A DNA stretch of 64,000 bases from Pseudoalteromonas sp. A601 (GTDB lineage Bacteria; Pseudomonadota; Gammaproteobacteria; Enterobacterales; Alteromonadaceae): NCBI RefSeq assembly GCF_002165575.1, contig NZ_MXQF01000007.1, positions 149,103 through 213,102 on the forward strand, in the 5' to 3' direction. Below, piece by piece: positions 8,604 through 18,894 of this stretch. Both the position numbers and the translations under genes were made by a program. The first letter of the stretch is position 1; every line of letters starts with the position of its first letter. A model generated the notes under the pieces. The model did not search any database. It saw only the letters and a program-made list of their open reading frames with translations, and was not told where the DNA came from.

Positions 8604-8849
8604 TTAATTGGGTGTTACATTCAATTGGCCAAAGGTATAAACCTTGAACAAGTAAAATGTGTTGATCAACACTAAACTCATATTCGAGATAACACTCGAT
8701 GACATTACATCTAAGCTAAACGATAAAAACAGTAATACGCAGGCGCTAAGTGCGGCAACACGTAATAAAGTCAATTGATTGATAAATAACGCCCCTAATC
8801 CTAGGGCTAACAGAGTAAAGTTTAAAAGCCAATCTAGCTCGTTTAACAT
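8604..8849 (-). CDS. Small integral membrane protein, about 81 aa
   Basis: Three hydrophobic stretches (LLNFTLLALGLGALFI, AALSACVLLFLSF, SLVLINTFYLF) show a small multi-span inner-membrane protein of no recognised family. The frame extends up to a TTG at 8915. The ATG at 8849 (MLNELDWLLNF) gives the most natural N terminus, but no strong ribosome site decides the start. It ends just before a terminator. Confidence 0.5.
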   Translation of the reverse strand: MLNELDWLLNFTLLALGLGALFINQLTLLRVAALSACVLLFLSFSLDVMSSSVISNMSLVLINTFYLFKVYTFGQLNVTPN

Positions 8850-8948
8850 GATCGTTTCAGTGTACTTGTGTTGAAAAAGGAGCGCCATTATGGTGATCTT
8901 TTGCACACCTTTCAACCAAGTAATTTTATATTTTTCAGATTAGTTTTA

Positions 8949-9401
8949 TTAATCCAAAATTAGTTTACTCATCGCTGCAAAAAAGCTTTTTTTCTCAGTG
9001 ACTCGGTATTTTTGACAGCTAGCAGGTTGATTTAGGTTTTGGCATAGATATAAGGTATTACGCTCTAAGTCTGCTCTTGGCTCTAAGCTAGAATCAAACA
9101 AGTTAGCGCCGTAACCAAACAAACCAGGCCAATACACGCTTTGTGTTACTAGACCTAACTTTTGATAGGTAATTAACTGCGGTTTAGGGGTAATTAAAAA
9201 GACTAATAGTAGAATAACTAAAGTAATGGTTAATACTCTACTTTTGGGCTTACTATGCGTAGTGGTATTTGTCGAATTACTATTTTCAACCTTTGTGCTT
9301 GTTGTATTTGCTGTGGCTTTTCTTTTATTTGTTGTTGGTTGCGTCTTTTTTCTTTGCGGGGCTTTACCAAGCAACGCTTGTTTTTTTATTTTATTAGACA
9401 T
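8949..9401 (-). CDS. Hypothetical single-span protein with a basic N-terminal tail, 150 aa
   Basis: Residues 1-55 are very rich in Lys, Thr, Ser and Asn (for example KKQALLGKAPQRKKTQ) and look disordered. A membrane helix follows (VLTITLVILLLVFLI, about 56-70). The outer part of about 80 residues contains two Cys (LCQNLNQPASCQ) that could form a disulphide. The layout suggests a cytoplasmic tail, one span and a small periplasmic domain. No family is recognised. Confidence 0.6.
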   Translation of the reverse strand: MSNKIKKQALLGKAPQRKKTQPTTNKRKATANTTSTKVENSNSTNTTTHSKPKSRVLTITLVILLLVFLITPKPQLITYQKLGLVTQSVYWPGLFGYGANLFDSSLEPRADLERNTLYLCQNLNQPASCQKYRVTEKKSFFAAMSKLILD

Positions 9402-9515
9402 GAAGCAAATCTGGCCTTTTAAGCAGGTGTCTCTATAATGAGATCAATGAATTAAATAAGTTTATATATTTAGTATAATAACTTAAACCTAGCTTATAGC
9501 CTATGGGGATCAAGT

Positions 9516-9899
9516 ATGAATGCGCAGCTTTCAATTTTAATCGTGGATGATGTAGGGACGGTACGTAGCTTTCTTAACCAAACGCTTATGCATTTGGGTA
9601 TCGAAAATGTCAAAGAGGCTTCTACAGCGGCCCAGTGTATTAGTGCCTGCCAAGCAGCAGACTACAATATTATCTTTTTAGATATCGAGTTGCCTGATGG
9701 TGACGGCAAAGAAATTATTGCCAAAATAAATGAAATCAACCCTGCAACAAATGTTGTTATGGTATCCGCTCATTCTACGGTTGAAAACGTTAAAGACGCA
9801 ATAGATAAAGGAGCGAAAGGATTTGTTGTAAAGCCGTTTACCCCTAAGAAGATAGCTGCAATGTTGAAAAAGTTTTATCCAGAATTAGAAATAGCTTAA
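9516..9899 (+). CDS. Stand-alone response-regulator receiver (CheY-like)
   Basis: A 127-residue receiver domain with nothing after it. The acidic pocket is LIVDDVG near residue 10, the phospho-acceptor Asp lies in IIFLDIELPDG near residue 56, the conserved Ser in MVSAHST, and the Lys in FVVKPFTPKK near residue 107. Such single-domain regulators act by protein contact, as CheY does at the flagellar switch. No kinase gene is adjacent, so the partner is unknown. GGGGATCAAGT precedes the ATG. A perfect terminator follows. Confidence 0.88.
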   Translation: MNAQLSILIVDDVGTVRSFLNQTLMHLGIENVKEASTAAQCISACQAADYNIIFLDIELPDGDGKEIIAKINEINPATNVVMVSAHSTVENVKDAIDKGAKGFVVKPFTPKKIAAMLKKFYPELEIA

Positions 9900-9929
9900 T
9901 AAATAGTGTTGAAAACAAATTTTAGATAC

Positions 9930-9956
9930 AAAAAAACCGGCCTAGGCCGGTTTTTT
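9930..9956. terminator. Bidirectional terminator between receiver gene and rpsT
   Basis: AAAAAACCGGCC and GGCCGGTTTTTT pair around a two-base loop. The A-run and T-run serve both convergent genes. Confidence 0.9.
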
Positions 9957-9974
9957 ATAATCTACAAAAACAAA

Positions 9975-10235
9975 TTATAGTGCTTTAATTTTAGCAGCTA
10001 AACGGCTCTTATGACGAGCAGCTTTGTTTTTGTGAATTAGACCTTTAGTTGCGTAACGGTCTAAAATTGGTGTAGCAACTGCGAAAGCTTGCTGTGCAGC
10101 TTCCTTGTCGCCCGCTTCAATAGCAACAACTACTTTTTTGAAGTATGTACGCATCATTGAACGACGGCTTGCGTTATGCTGACGGTTTTTTTCGCTAGTG
10201 ATAGCGCGTTTTTTTGCAGACTTGATGTTAGCCAA
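9975..10235 (-). CDS. rpsT: 30S ribosomal protein S20
   Basis: An 86-residue, very basic protein matching S20 over its length: [18 protein letters not shown], then [15 protein letters not shown], ending [20 protein letters not shown]20 binds 16S rRNA early in small-subunit assembly. The rpsT-murJ divergent pair is a conserved arrangement in gammaproteobacteria. An upstream leader of over 100 bases could hold autoregulatory structure, but none was identified. Confidence 0.97.
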   Translation of the reverse strand: MANIKSAKKRAITSEKNRQHNASRRSMMRTYFKKVVVAIEAGDKEAAQQAFAVATPILDRYATKGLIHKNKAARHKSRLAAKIKAL

Positions 10236-10489
10236 GGTTTGCTCCTAACAATCTTAAAATAAGCTTAATTTAAAGGCCGTGGAATATGCCTTTTTTAATC
10301 ATGAATGTCAATAAAAAATTGACATAACAAGAAAAACTGCTCCTTTGTAACGAACATCAATTTGCCGCTTTAGCAGTTAATATCGCTATTGTAACAAAGC
10401 CCATGCACTGAGCCTAGTGCTTTAGAGCGATTTATAAAAAAGTCTGTGGCATAATTAACTTTCTCATTGGTTTTAAAGCAGGTTTTAGT

Positions 10490-12070
10490 GTGGCAAAAGG
10501 ATTATTTCGTTCTGGTATGATTGTGAGTGCAATGACCATGATATCGCGTATCTTGGGCTTAGTACGAGATGCCGTGGTGGCAAATTTACTGGGTGCCAAT
10601 GCCGCTGCTGATGTTTTTTTGTTTGCCAATCGTATTCCAAACTTTTTACGCCGATTATTTGCTGAAGGGGCTTTTGCACAAGCGTTTGTGCCGGTTTTGT
10701 CTGAAATCAAAGAGCAACAGGGCGACGATAAAGTACGATTTTTTGTTGCTCAAGCTGCGGGCACACTAGGCACTATATTATTGATTGTTACCTTAGCTGG
10801 CGTGATTGCATCGCCAGTGATAGCTGCATTATTTGGTACAGGCTGGTTTATTGAGTGGTATCAAGGAAACCCTGAAGGTGAGAAGTTTGTGCTTGCTAGT
10901 GAATTACTTAAATGGACATTTCCTTATTTATTTTTCGTGAGTCTCGTAGCGCTAAGTGGCGCGGTTATGAATGTTTATAACCGCTTTGCGGTGGCAGCCT
11001 TTACACCAGTATTACTGAATATTTCAATTATCAGCTGCGCAATTTTATTACACGATCAATTTTCAGTCGGGGCATACTCACTTGCCATAGGGGTATTTGT
11101 AGGTGGTGTTGTGCAGTTATTGTTTCAATTGCCGTTTCTATACCGAGCAAAGATGCTCAGTAAGCCGCGTTGGGCTTGGCAGGACGATAATGTAAAAAAA
11201 GTCCGCACCTTGATGATCCCTGCGCTGTTTGGTGTATCTATTAGTCAAATTAATTTGCTGCTTGATACCATGATTGCCTCATTGTTGATGACAGGATCAA
11301 TCGCCTGGCTTTATTACTCAGATAGACTAATTGAATTTCCATTAGGTTTATTTGGCATTGGCATTGCCACCGTTATTTTACCTGCGCTATCTAAATTACA
11401 TAGCAGCGATAAAAGTACTGACTTCCAACACACATTAGATTGGGGCGTAAGATTTGTAATATTTTTAGGGCTCCCTGCCATGGTTGGCTTGATGCTGATT
11501 AGCCCGTTAATTATTTCAGTCTTGTTCGATCATGGCGCATTTAAAGAAGGCGATATTGACCATGTTCAAGCGGTGAGCCTGGGTGTAATGGCTTACTCCG
11601 TTGGTTTAGTGAGTTTTATGTTAATTAAGGTGCTGGCGCCAGGTTTTTATGCACGCCAAGATACTAAAACACCAGTGCGTATAGGTATTATTACTTTGGT
11701 TTTAAATATGGTGTTTAATATTATGCTAGCGCCGTTTATTGGCTACTTAGGGTTAGCTTTGGCCACGTCAATGTCGGCAAGTTGCAATGCTTATTTATTA
11801 TACCGACAATTAAATAAAGAGCAGGTATATCATTTTTCAAGTTTTAGTGGACGATTTACATTTAAGTGTATTGTTGCAAGTGCTGTAATGGGTTTATCTG
11901 TTTGGTATACCTCAAATCAATTCTTATGGCGTGATTGGCATTTTATGCAGCAAGTTATTTTACTCAGTGGGTTATTGATTTTGGCTGGGTTTGTTTATTT
12001 CTTGTCCATGTTCATGCTCGGTGTGCGACTAAATACGATAAAAAACGTAGCAACTACTGAATCAAATTAA
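10490..12070 (+). CDS. murJ: Lipid II flippase MurJ
   Basis: The protein has 526 residues and about 14 membrane helices. The MurJ/MviN signature is clear: SAMTMISRILGLVRDAVVA at the N terminus, then FLFANRIPNFLRRLFAEGAF and LPALSKLH. It moves the peptidoglycan precursor lipid II across the inner membrane. Translation starts at a GTG. ribF follows after about 70 bases, in a conserved order that leads into ileS and lspA. Confidence 0.96.
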   Translation: MAKGLFRSGMIVSAMTMISRILGLVRDAVVANLLGANAAADVFLFANRIPNFLRRLFAEGAFAQAFVPVLSEIKEQQGDDKVRFFVAQAAGTLGTILLIVTLAGVIASPVIAALFGTGWFIEWYQGNPEGEKFVLASELLKWTFPYLFFVSLVALSGAVMNVYNRFAVAAFTPVLLNISIISCAILLHDQFSVGAYSLAIGVFVGGVVQLLFQLPFLYRAKMLSKPRWAWQDDNVKKVRTLMIPALFGVSISQINLLLDTMIASLLMTGSIAWLYYSDRLIEFPLGLFGIGIATVILPALSKLHSSDKSTDFQHTLDWGVRFVIFLGLPAMVGLMLISPLIISVLFDHGAFKEGDIDHVQAVSLGVMAYSVGLVSFMLIKVLAPGFYARQDTKTPVRIGIITLVLNMVFNIMLAPFIGYLGLALATSMSASCNAYLLYRQLNKEQVYHFSSFSGRFTFKCIVASAVMGLSVWYTSNQFLWRDWHFMQQVILLSGLLILAGFVYFLSMFMLGVRLNTIKNVATTESN

Positions 12071-12143
12071 AAAAAAGATTATAATCGGCGTTTCTATAGC
12101 TGGAATATATATTCAGGCTGGCTCGAAAAGGCAATTAGGTGGT

Positions 12144-13070
12144 ATGGAGTTAATCAGAGGTATTCATAATATTCGCACGCAACATTATGGTTGTGTGTTG
12201 ACCATTGGCAATTTCGATGGTGTTCATTTAGGCCATGGCGAAGTGCTTAAAGGCTTACTCAATGATGCTAAAAAATACCAGCTGCCAAGCACGGTGATGT
12301 TATTCGAACCTCAGCCACAAGAATTTTTTGCCAAAGATAACGCACCAGCTCGCTTAACGCGATTACGTGATAAGCTCAAGTTGTTAGCTAACTTGGGCAT
12401 TGAGCGAGTTATTTGCATTAGCTTCAATCAACAGTTTGCAAATATGCAGGCTGAGCAGTTTGTTAGTGAAATACTGATTGATAAACTTGGTGTAAAAGCA
12501 TTAACGGTTGGCGATGATTTTCGATTTGGTAAGCAGCGTCGAGGTGATTTTAAGTTGCTATCCCAAATGGGGCAAGCGGCAAAAATGGATGTTAAAAGCA
12601 CCGCGAGTTTTCGTCAATTAAATGCTAGAGTAAGCAGCACGTTAATCCGTGAAGCACTGGCTCACGGACAATTAACGCAAGCGAAGGCGATGCTTGGTCA
12701 TGACTATGCTATTTCAGGGCGTGTAATACATGGTTGGAAGCGTGGTCGTGAACTTGGCTTTAGAACAGCTAACATAGCTTTAAAGCGTCAAGTATGCCCT
12801 GTAAATGGGGTGTTCGCGGTGCAGGTAACGCTAAAAGATAAAACAATATATGGGGTTGCAAATATAGGCAACAAACCCACATTTAATGGAACACGCGCAT
12901 TATTAGAAGTGCACTTATTTGATTTTGCGCAAGAAATATACGGACAGTTTATGCATGTGGAGTTGATTGAAAAACTTCGCGATGAGCAAAAATTCGAGAC
13001 ATTAACACAATTGACGGCACAAATAGCAACTGATGTTGCTGCCGCTAAGCAGTGTTTTGGTTTAAATTAG
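12144..13070 (+). CDS. ribF: Bifunctional riboflavin kinase / FAD synthetase
   Basis: The protein has 308 residues. The N-terminal adenylyltransferase half has the nucleotide motif IGNFDGVHLGH near residue 22, FEPQPQEFF, and VGDDFRFGKQRRGD. It ends with SSTLIREAL, the ISSTxIR-type motif. The C-terminal half (about 185-308) is the riboflavin kinase barrel, with GRVIHGWKRGRELGFRTANI and VYGVANIGNKPTF-like sequence. It makes FMN and FAD in the cytoplasm. AGGTGGT precedes the ATG. It is followed closely by ileS. Confidence 0.96.
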   Translation: MELIRGIHNIRTQHYGCVLTIGNFDGVHLGHGEVLKGLLNDAKKYQLPSTVMLFEPQPQEFFAKDNAPARLTRLRDKLKLLANLGIERVICISFNQQFANMQAEQFVSEILIDKLGVKALTVGDDFRFGKQRRGDFKLLSQMGQAAKMDVKSTASFRQLNARVSSTLIREALAHGQLTQAKAMLGHDYAISGRVIHGWKRGRELGFRTANIALKRQVCPVNGVFAVQVTLKDKTIYGVANIGNKPTFNGTRALLEVHLFDFAQEIYGQFMHVELIEKLRDEQKFETLTQLTAQIATDVAAAKQCFGLN

Positions 13071-13095
13071 GTAGCCGATACGGAAAGTAGGATTA

Positions 13096-15924
13096 ATGAG
13101 CGACTACAAACATACTTTGAATTTACCGGAAACAATGTTTCCAATGCGCGGCAATTTGGCACAACGTGAACCAAAAATGCTTAAAACATGGTATGAAGAC
13201 GACCTGTACGGTCAAATTCGCAACGCTAAAAAAGGTAAAAAAACCTTTATTTTGCATGACGGCCCTCCGTATGCAAACGGCGATATCCATTTAGGCCATT
13301 CAGTAAATAAAATTTTAAAAGACATTATTGTAAAGTCTAAGACTTTATCTGATTTTGATGCCCCTTATGTGCCGGGTTGGGACTGTCATGGTCTACCAAT
13401 CGAGTTAATGGTTGAAAAAAAGGTTGGCAAACCGGGTGTTAAAGTCACTGCGGCAGAATTTCGTGAGAAATGCCGTGCTTATGCTAAAAAGCAAGTTGAA
13501 GGTCAAAAAGTTGACTTTAAACGCTTAGGTGTTTTTGCTGATTGGGATAAGCCTTATTTAACGATGAACTTTGATTTTGAAGCCAACGCCATTCGCGTAT
13601 TGGGTCGCATTATCGAAAAAGGGCACTTGCATAAAGGCGCTAAGCCAGTTCACTGGTGTACAGATTGTGGTTCAGCATTGGCTGAAGCAGAAGTTGAGTA
13701 TCAAGATAAGCAATCGCCAGCAATTGATGTACGCTTTGAGTTCACTGATCAAGCCGCTGTTGTTAACGCATTTGATTTAAAGGCAGATCATGAAGGCACA
13801 GGCACTGTAAGCACCGTGATTTGGACAACGACACCGTGGACGCTACCAGCTAACCGTGCAGTTGCCGTTCACGCTGATTTAGAATATGCCCTTGTTCAAG
13901 TTGACGATGAAGGTGCACAACAGCGTTTAATTTTAGGTTCAGAGCTTGTTAAAGATGCTATGGACCGTTACGGCTTTAACCATTACCACGTTTTAGGTTA
14001 TGTAAAAGGGGCGGTACTTGAAAACCTTCAAGTTGCTCACCCATTTTATGACTTTAATGTGCCTGTAATTGTGGCTGAACACGTTACGACTGACTCTGGT
14101 ACGGGGATTGTTCATACAGCACCGGGTCACGGCCAAGAAGATTTCGTGGCAGGCTTACAATACGGTTTAGAAGTTGCTAACCCAGTTGGCGCTAATGGTG
14201 TTTACTTACCAGACACCGAACTGTTTGCAGGGCAACACGTATTTAAAGCAAACGCCAATGTGGTTGATGTATTAACTGAGCGTAACGCGTTAATGCACCA
14301 TCATGCGTTAACGCATAGCTACCCGCATTGCTGGCGTCATAAAACGCCGATTATTTTCCGTGCAACACCGCAGTGGTTTATTAGCATGGACCAAGCTAAT
14401 TTACGTCAAGATTCATTATCAGAAATTAAAAACACTCAGTGGTTACCAGAGTGGGGCGAAAGCCGCATTGCAAACATGGTAGAAGGGCGCCCTGATTGGT
14501 GTATCTCACGTCAACGTACGTGGGGCGTACCAATTGCTTTATTTGTTGATAAAGACACCGGTGCATTACATCCGAATACGCAATCATTAATTGAAGACGC
14601 GGCTAAACTGGTAGAAAAATCAGGTATTCAAGCTTGGTATGATTTAGAACCTGCAACGTTATTAGGTGAAAAAGACGCTCAGCAATACATGAAAGTGCAA
14701 GATACACTTGATGTATGGTTTGACTCAGGTGTAACGCATGCGTGTGTGGTTGACGCTCGTGAAGAGTTAACAGGCCCAGCTGATTTATATCTAGAAGGGT
14801 CAGATCAGCACCGCGGTTGGTTTATGTCATCAATGATGACCTCAGTTGCGATTAATGGTCATGCACCTTATCGCCAAGTACTTACTCATGGTTTCACCGT
14901 GGATGAGAATGGCCGTAAAATGTCGAAATCATTAGGCAATGTAATCTCACCACAAAATGTGATGAACAAACTAGGCGCTGATATTTTACGCCTTTGGGTT
15001 GCTTCAACAGATTACACTGCTGAAATGACGGTTTCTGATGAGATCTTCAAACGTTCAGCGGATCGCTACCGTCGTATCCGTAATACCAGCCGTTACTTAC
15101 TGGCTAACTTAAGTGGCTTTGATCCAAAAACTGATCAAGTGGCTATTGAAGACATGGTTGAGCTTGATCGTTGGATTGTAGGCCGTGCAGCGCAATTACA
15201 AGGTGAAATTGTGGCAGCCTATGACAGTTACCAAATGTTGCAAGTTACGCAAAAATTAATGAACTTCTGTACGGGTGAGTTAGGCTCGTTCTACTTAGAC
15301 GTAATTAAAGACCGTCAGTACACAGCTAAAAGTGATAGCCATGCACGTCGTTCATGCCAAACAGCCTTATACCATATTGCTGAAGCAATGACGCGTTGGA
15401 TGGCGCCTATCATGAGCTTTACAGCGCAAGAAATCTGGGAAGCATTACCAGGTGAGCGTGACCAGTATGTATTTACCTCAGTTTGGTATGATGGCTTAAA
15501 AGCAGTGACTGAAGGCCAATTTAGCAATGATGATTGGTTAACTATTTTAACCGTGCGTGATGAAGTAAACCGCGTACTTGAAGGTGCTCGTAAAGAAGAA
15601 ATCATTGGCGCAACGTTACAGGCTAATGTAAGTATTTTTGCAAATGCAGAAATCGCGGATAAATTAGCGGCATTAGGTGATGAGTTACGCTTTGTACTAC
15701 TGACTTCTCAAGTAACGGTTACTGCTGTTAATGAGCAACCAGAAGGCACTCAAACAACTGAAATTGATGGTTTGTACATTAGTGTAGCAGCAACAGATGC
15801 AGAAAAATGTGAGCGTTGTTGGCACTATTGTGATGATGTAGGCGCGAACCCTGCACATCCTGAAATCTGTGGTCGTTGTGTTAGCAACGTAGATGGCGAA
15901 GGCGAAACGCGCCAATTCGCATAG
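13096..15924 (+). CDS. ileS: Isoleucyl-tRNA synthetase
   Basis: A class I synthetase of 942 residues, normal length for bacterial IleRS. The HIGH-type motif sits in [12 protein letters not shown] near residue 60, the editing domain has [13 protein letters not shown], and the KMSKS loop is [10 protein letters not shown] near residue 605. The C terminus carries the zinc-binding pairs CERCWHYC and CGRCVSN. The zinc-bearing tail is typical of the common bacterial form that mupirocin inhibits. ribF-ileS-lspA is a standard operon; ileS and lspA are 9 bases apart. Confidence 0.98.
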   Translation: MSDYKHTLNLPETMFPMRGNLAQREPKMLKTWYEDDLYGQIRNAKKGKKTFILHDGPPYANGDIHLGHSVNKILKDIIVKSKTLSDFDAPYVPGWDCHGLPIELMVEKKVGKPGVKVTAAEFREKCRAYAKKQVEGQKVDFKRLGVFADWDKPYLTMNFDFEANAIRVLGRIIEKGHLHKGAKPVHWCTDCGSALAEAEVEYQDKQSPAIDVRFEFTDQAAVVNAFDLKADHEGTGTVSTVIWTTTPWTLPANRAVAVHADLEYALVQVDDEGAQQRLILGSELVKDAMDRYGFNHYHVLGYVKGAVLENLQVAHPFYDFNVPVIVAEHVTTDSGTGIVHTAPGHGQEDFVAGLQYGLEVANPVGANGVYLPDTELFAGQHVFKANANVVDVLTERNALMHHHALTHSYPHCWRHKTPIIFRATPQWFISMDQANLRQDSLSEIKNTQWLPEWGESRIANMVEGRPDWCISRQRTWGVPIALFVDKDTGALHPNTQSLIEDAAKLVEKSGIQAWYDLEPATLLGEKDAQQYMKVQDTLDVWFDSGVTHACVVDAREELTGPADLYLEGSDQHRGWFMSSMMTSVAINGHAPYRQVLTHGFTVDENGRKMSKSLGNVISPQNVMNKLGADILRLWVASTDYTAEMTVSDEIFKRSADRYRRIRNTSRYLLANLSGFDPKTDQVAIEDMVELDRWIVGRAAQLQGEIVAAYDSYQMLQVTQKLMNFCTGELGSFYLDVIKDRQYTAKSDSHARRSCQTALYHIAEAMTRWMAPIMSFTAQEIWEALPGERDQYVFTSVWYDGLKAVTEGQFSNDDWLTILTVRDEVNRVLEGARKEEIIGATLQANVSIFANAEIADKLAALGDELRFVLLTSQVTVTAVNEQPEGTQTTEIDGLYISVAATDAEKCERCWHYCDDVGANPAHPEICGRCVSNVDGEGETRQFA

Positions 15925-15933
15925 GAGTAGTCA

Positions 15934-16434
15934 GTGAGCAAGCTAGCCCAAAAAAGTGGTTTAGTGTGGCTTTGGTTGAGTCTGCTACTTTTAGTAGCAG
16001 ACTTTGCCAGTAAAACGCTAGTGGTGAATACAATGAATCTGCGTGATTCGATTGATATATTACCGTTTTTTAACCTTACTTATGTACACAATTACGGCGC
16101 AGCTTTTAGCTTTTTAAGTGATGAAAGCGGTTGGCAACGTTGGTTTTTAAGTTTAATAGCAATCACCATTAGTGGTTTGCTGATTTGGTGGTTAAAGCGC
16201 TTACCAGCGTCTAATAAAATTTTATGTGGTGCCTATTCACTTGTTTTAGCTGGCGCGATAGGTAATTTATACGACCGTATGTACTATGGTTATGTAATCG
16301 ACTTTTTGCACTTTTATTATGAAAACTGGCACTTTCCTGCGTTTAATATCGCTGATAGTGCAATTTGTATAGGTGCAGCATTGTTATTATTTGATGCCTT
16401 TACTGGCGAAAGTCCAAAGGAGCATAAAGCATGA
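15934..16434 (+). CDS. lspA: Lipoprotein signal peptidase II
   Basis: A 166-residue inner-membrane aspartyl protease with four spans. The catalytic Asp residues lie in GAIGNLYDRM and FNIADSAI, and the conserved NYGAAFSF segment is present. It removes signal peptides from diacylglyceryl-modified prolipoproteins such as BamD in this window. Translation starts at a GTG after AGGAG. It overlaps fkpB by four bases (ATGA), so the two are translationally coupled. Confidence 0.97.
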   Translation: MSKLAQKSGLVWLWLSLLLLVADFASKTLVVNTMNLRDSIDILPFFNLTYVHNYGAAFSFLSDESGWQRWFLSLIAITISGLLIWWLKRLPASNKILCGAYSLVLAGAIGNLYDRMYYGYVIDFLHFYYENWHFPAFNIADSAICIGAALLLFDAFTGESPKEHKA

Positions 16435-16889
16435 GCCAAACAGTTATCACCGAAAACTCAGAAGTGATTTTTCATTTTTCAATAAAACTCTCTGATGGCT
16501 CTGCAGCTGATTCGACCAAAGTACATAATAAACCAGCTAAGCTGGTAATGGGTGATGGCAGCTTAACCGCAAACTTTGAAAAGTGTTTATTTGGTTTAGC
16601 GCCAGGCGACAGCAAATCGTTTGAGCTGGAGCCAGAAGATGCCTTTGGTCAACCAAACCCCGATAACATCTATTATGTTGAGCGTAGTAAATTTGGCCCA
16701 GATACGCCAGCTACTGTAGGTTCTATCATCGCGTTCACGCAACCTGATGGTACTGAATTACCAGGACTTGTACGCGAAGTGCAAGGCGAGTCGGTAACAA
16801 TTGATTTTAATCATCCTTTATCTGGTCAGAATTTAACCTTTGAAGTTGAAATTTTAGAAGTTGATAATACACCTAAGGTAAATGATTAA
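16431..16889 (+). CDS. fkpB: FKBP-type peptidyl-prolyl isomerase FkpB (SlpA type)
   Basis: The 152-residue protein has the split-FKBP layout of FkpB/Slp[17 protein letters not shown] is at the N terminus and an inserted flap follows [19 protein letters not shown]. The other half holds FEVEILEVD. It is a cytoplasmic proline isomerase and chaperone. It overlaps lspA by 4 bases and its stop codon overlaps the ispH start (TAATG), the usual order in gammaproteobacteria. Confidence 0.95.
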   Translation: MSQTVITENSEVIFHFSIKLSDGSAADSTKVHNKPAKLVMGDGSLTANFEKCLFGLAPGDSKSFELEPEDAFGQPNPDNIYYVERSKFGPDTPATVGSIIAFTQPDGTELPGLVREVQGESVTIDFNHPLSGQNLTFEVEILEVDNTPKVND

Positions 16890-17818
16890 TGGATATTTTA
16901 TTAGCCAATCCTCGCGGTTTTTGTGCGGGCGTTGACCGTGCGATTAGTATTGTTGAGCGTGCGTTAGATATATTCGAAAAACCAATTTATGTGCGTCATG
17001 AAGTTGTACATAACCGTTATGTGGTTGATGGCTTAAAACGCCGTGGTGCGGTATTTGTTGAAGAGCTTGATCAAGTACCTGATGAAAGCATTGTAATTTT
17101 TAGTGCTCATGGCGTATCACAAGCTGTTCGTAGTGAAGCAAAACGCAGAGAGCTTAAAGTGTTTGATGCAACCTGCCCACTGGTTACTAAAGTGCATATG
17201 GAAGTGACCCGTGCTAGCCGTAAGGGAACTGAGTGTATTTTAATTGGTCACCACGGTCATCCTGAAGTTGAAGGCACCATGGGGCAGTACGATAATAGTA
17301 ATGGCGGTATCTATTTAGTTGAAACTGCAGAAGATGTCGCTAAACTCAACGTAAAAAATCAAAATAACCTTTTTTACTGTAGCCAAACGACTTTGTCGGT
17401 TGATGATACGGCTGATGTGATTGATGCTTTACGCGCTAAATACCCGGTTATTGATGGTCCTCGTAAAGATGATATTTGCTACGCCACGCAAAATCGCCAA
17501 GATGCAGTTCGTGACTTAGCTGATAAAGTTGATGTGTTATTAGTGGTTGGCGCTAAAAACAGCTCAAACTCTAATCGTTTACGAGAGCTTGCTGATAAAA
17601 TGGGCACCGTAGCGTACTTGATTGATGATGCCAGCAATGTTGAAGATGCTTGGTTTACTAATGCAAAGACTGTGGGTGTAACCGCCGGTGCATCTGCACC
17701 AGAGGTTTTGGTGCAGCAAGTTATTAGTCGATTAAAGGAGCTCGGTGGTAAACAAGTGATTGAAAACCCAGGTGAGGAAGAAAACATTGTTTTTGCTGTC
17801 CCTGTTGAGTTACGCTAA
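16889..17818 (+). CDS. ispH: 4-hydroxy-3-methylbut-2-enyl diphosphate reductase
   Basis: A 309-residue iron-sulphur enzyme, the last step of the MEP isoprenoid pathway. The three cluster-binding Cys are in [25 protein letters not shown] and [11 protein letters not shown]. The active-site Glu lies in [13 protein letters not shown]. The length is usual. It ends the ribF-ileS-lspA-fkpB-ispH operon. The AlgZ-like kinase gene starts 32 bases later with its own ribosome site, so read-through from this operon is possible. Confidence 0.98.
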   Translation: MDILLANPRGFCAGVDRAISIVERALDIFEKPIYVRHEVVHNRYVVDGLKRRGAVFVEELDQVPDESIVIFSAHGVSQAVRSEAKRRELKVFDATCPLVTKVHMEVTRASRKGTECILIGHHGHPEVEGTMGQYDNSNGGIYLVETAEDVAKLNVKNQNNLFYCSQTTLSVDDTADVIDALRAKYPVIDGPRKDDICYATQNRQDAVRDLADKVDVLLVVGAKNSSNSNRLRELADKMGTVAYLIDDASNVEDAWFTNAKTVGVTAGASAPEVLVQQVISRLKELGGKQVIENPGEEENIVFAVPVELR

Positions 17819-17850
17819 TCTGATAGTTTAAATACTCGAAGGAGAGCCCC

Positions 17851-18894
17851 GTGAGCAAGTCGATGCAAACTAATGTGTTGTTTTTCGTGGCTCTTTTTAC
17901 TGAGCGAGGTGTGTTAGCCACCTTAGTTGTGGTGCAAGTTATTGCAACTATATTGGCTTTTGCACCTACTGCAGCTCAAGACATCTGGATCCGTTTAGGT
18001 GTTATCAGTTTATTTTTACAGCTTACCTTTCTATTGAGTCTTACTTGGCTTTTTTTACTCCGTTTTATTCTAAAAAATTATTCGCACTTTATACAAAGTC
18101 TCAGTTTATTTGCCTCACTTTTTTTTACCACCTTACTAATGAGTTTAATGCTTACTGGATTGGCACAAAGCTACATTGAAATAGCAAACCCTGCTGCTTT
18201 TATATTTCGGAATCTATTAATTGTATTGTTAGTGGCATGTTTATTCATTCAGTTTTTGACAATCTATTTTGAAAAGCAACAGCAAACAAATGCGCTAGCA
18301 AGAGCTGAGCTTGATGCACTACAGGCGCGTATTCGGCCACACTTTTTATATAATAGCCTTAATACAGCCGCCGAATTGACTCATTACGATCCAGATGCTG
18401 CGGAGCAAGCGATCTTAGCATTAGCTGCATTATCGCAAGCTGCAATGCAAGTCGGAAAAGAAACCGCATTGTCTGATGAAATTACATTGACCCGGCAGTA
18501 TTTAAGGTTAGAAAGCTGGCGGTTTGCAGAGCGGCTACAAGTTGACTGGCAATTACCAGAACAACTCCCAAACATAACAATTCCTTGTTTAACATTACAA
18601 CCACTATTAGAAAATGCCGTGTGTCATGGTGTTGAGCCTTCATTGACGGGGGCTGTTATTTATGTCGAATTACATGTAAGTCAACGCTCGTTGGTGATTA
18701 TCGTCGAAAACCCCGTGTCTTCATCATCGCAACAAACACGGCCAGGAAATGGCATGGCATTAGATAATATTCGCCAACGGTTAGATCTCTATTATCAGGG
18801 GCGTGCTAAGTTGACAATGACAGTAAGAGAAGGGGTGTATCGGGTTAAATTGGTACTGCCTTTGGATGTTGATTATACACAGGAGCAACAATGA
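17851..18894 (+). CDS. algZ: AlgZ/FimS-like (LytS-type) sensor histidine kinase
   Basis: The protein has 347 residues. Four or five hydrophobic segments in the first ~150 residues form a membrane sensor with no large outer domain. A His_kinase domain follows, with the phospho-acceptor in RIRPHFLYNSLNTAAEL near residue 166. The C-terminal ATPase part has an N-box (LQPLLENAVCHG) and a G-box (GNGMALDNIRQRL). The GTG start follows GGAGAG. It overlaps the regulator gene by four bases (ATGA). In Pseudomonas aeruginosa, AlgZ (FimS) with AlgR drives the minor-pilin operon; the same genes follow directly here. Confidence 0.87.
   Translation: MSKSMQTNVLFFVALFTERGVLATLVVVQVIATILAFAPTAAQDIWIRLGVISLFLQLTFLLSLTWLFLLRFILKNYSHFIQSLSLFASLFFTTLLMSLMLTGLAQSYIEIANPAAFIFRNLLIVLLVACLFIQFLTIYFEKQQQTNALARAELDALQARIRPHFLYNSLNTAAELTHYDPDAAEQAILALAALSQAAMQVGKETALSDEITLTRQYLRLESWRFAERLQVDWQLPEQLPNITIPCLTLQPLLENAVCHGVEPSLTGAVIYVELHVSQRSLVIIVENPVSSSSQQTRPGNGMALDNIRQRLDLYYQGRAKLTMTVREGVYRVKLVLPLDVDYTQEQQ

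Noticed and set aside
10432..10769. Alternative frames at the murJ start (minus 92 and 64 codons, plus 66 codons)
   Set aside because: They are shadows over the conserved MurJ N terminus.
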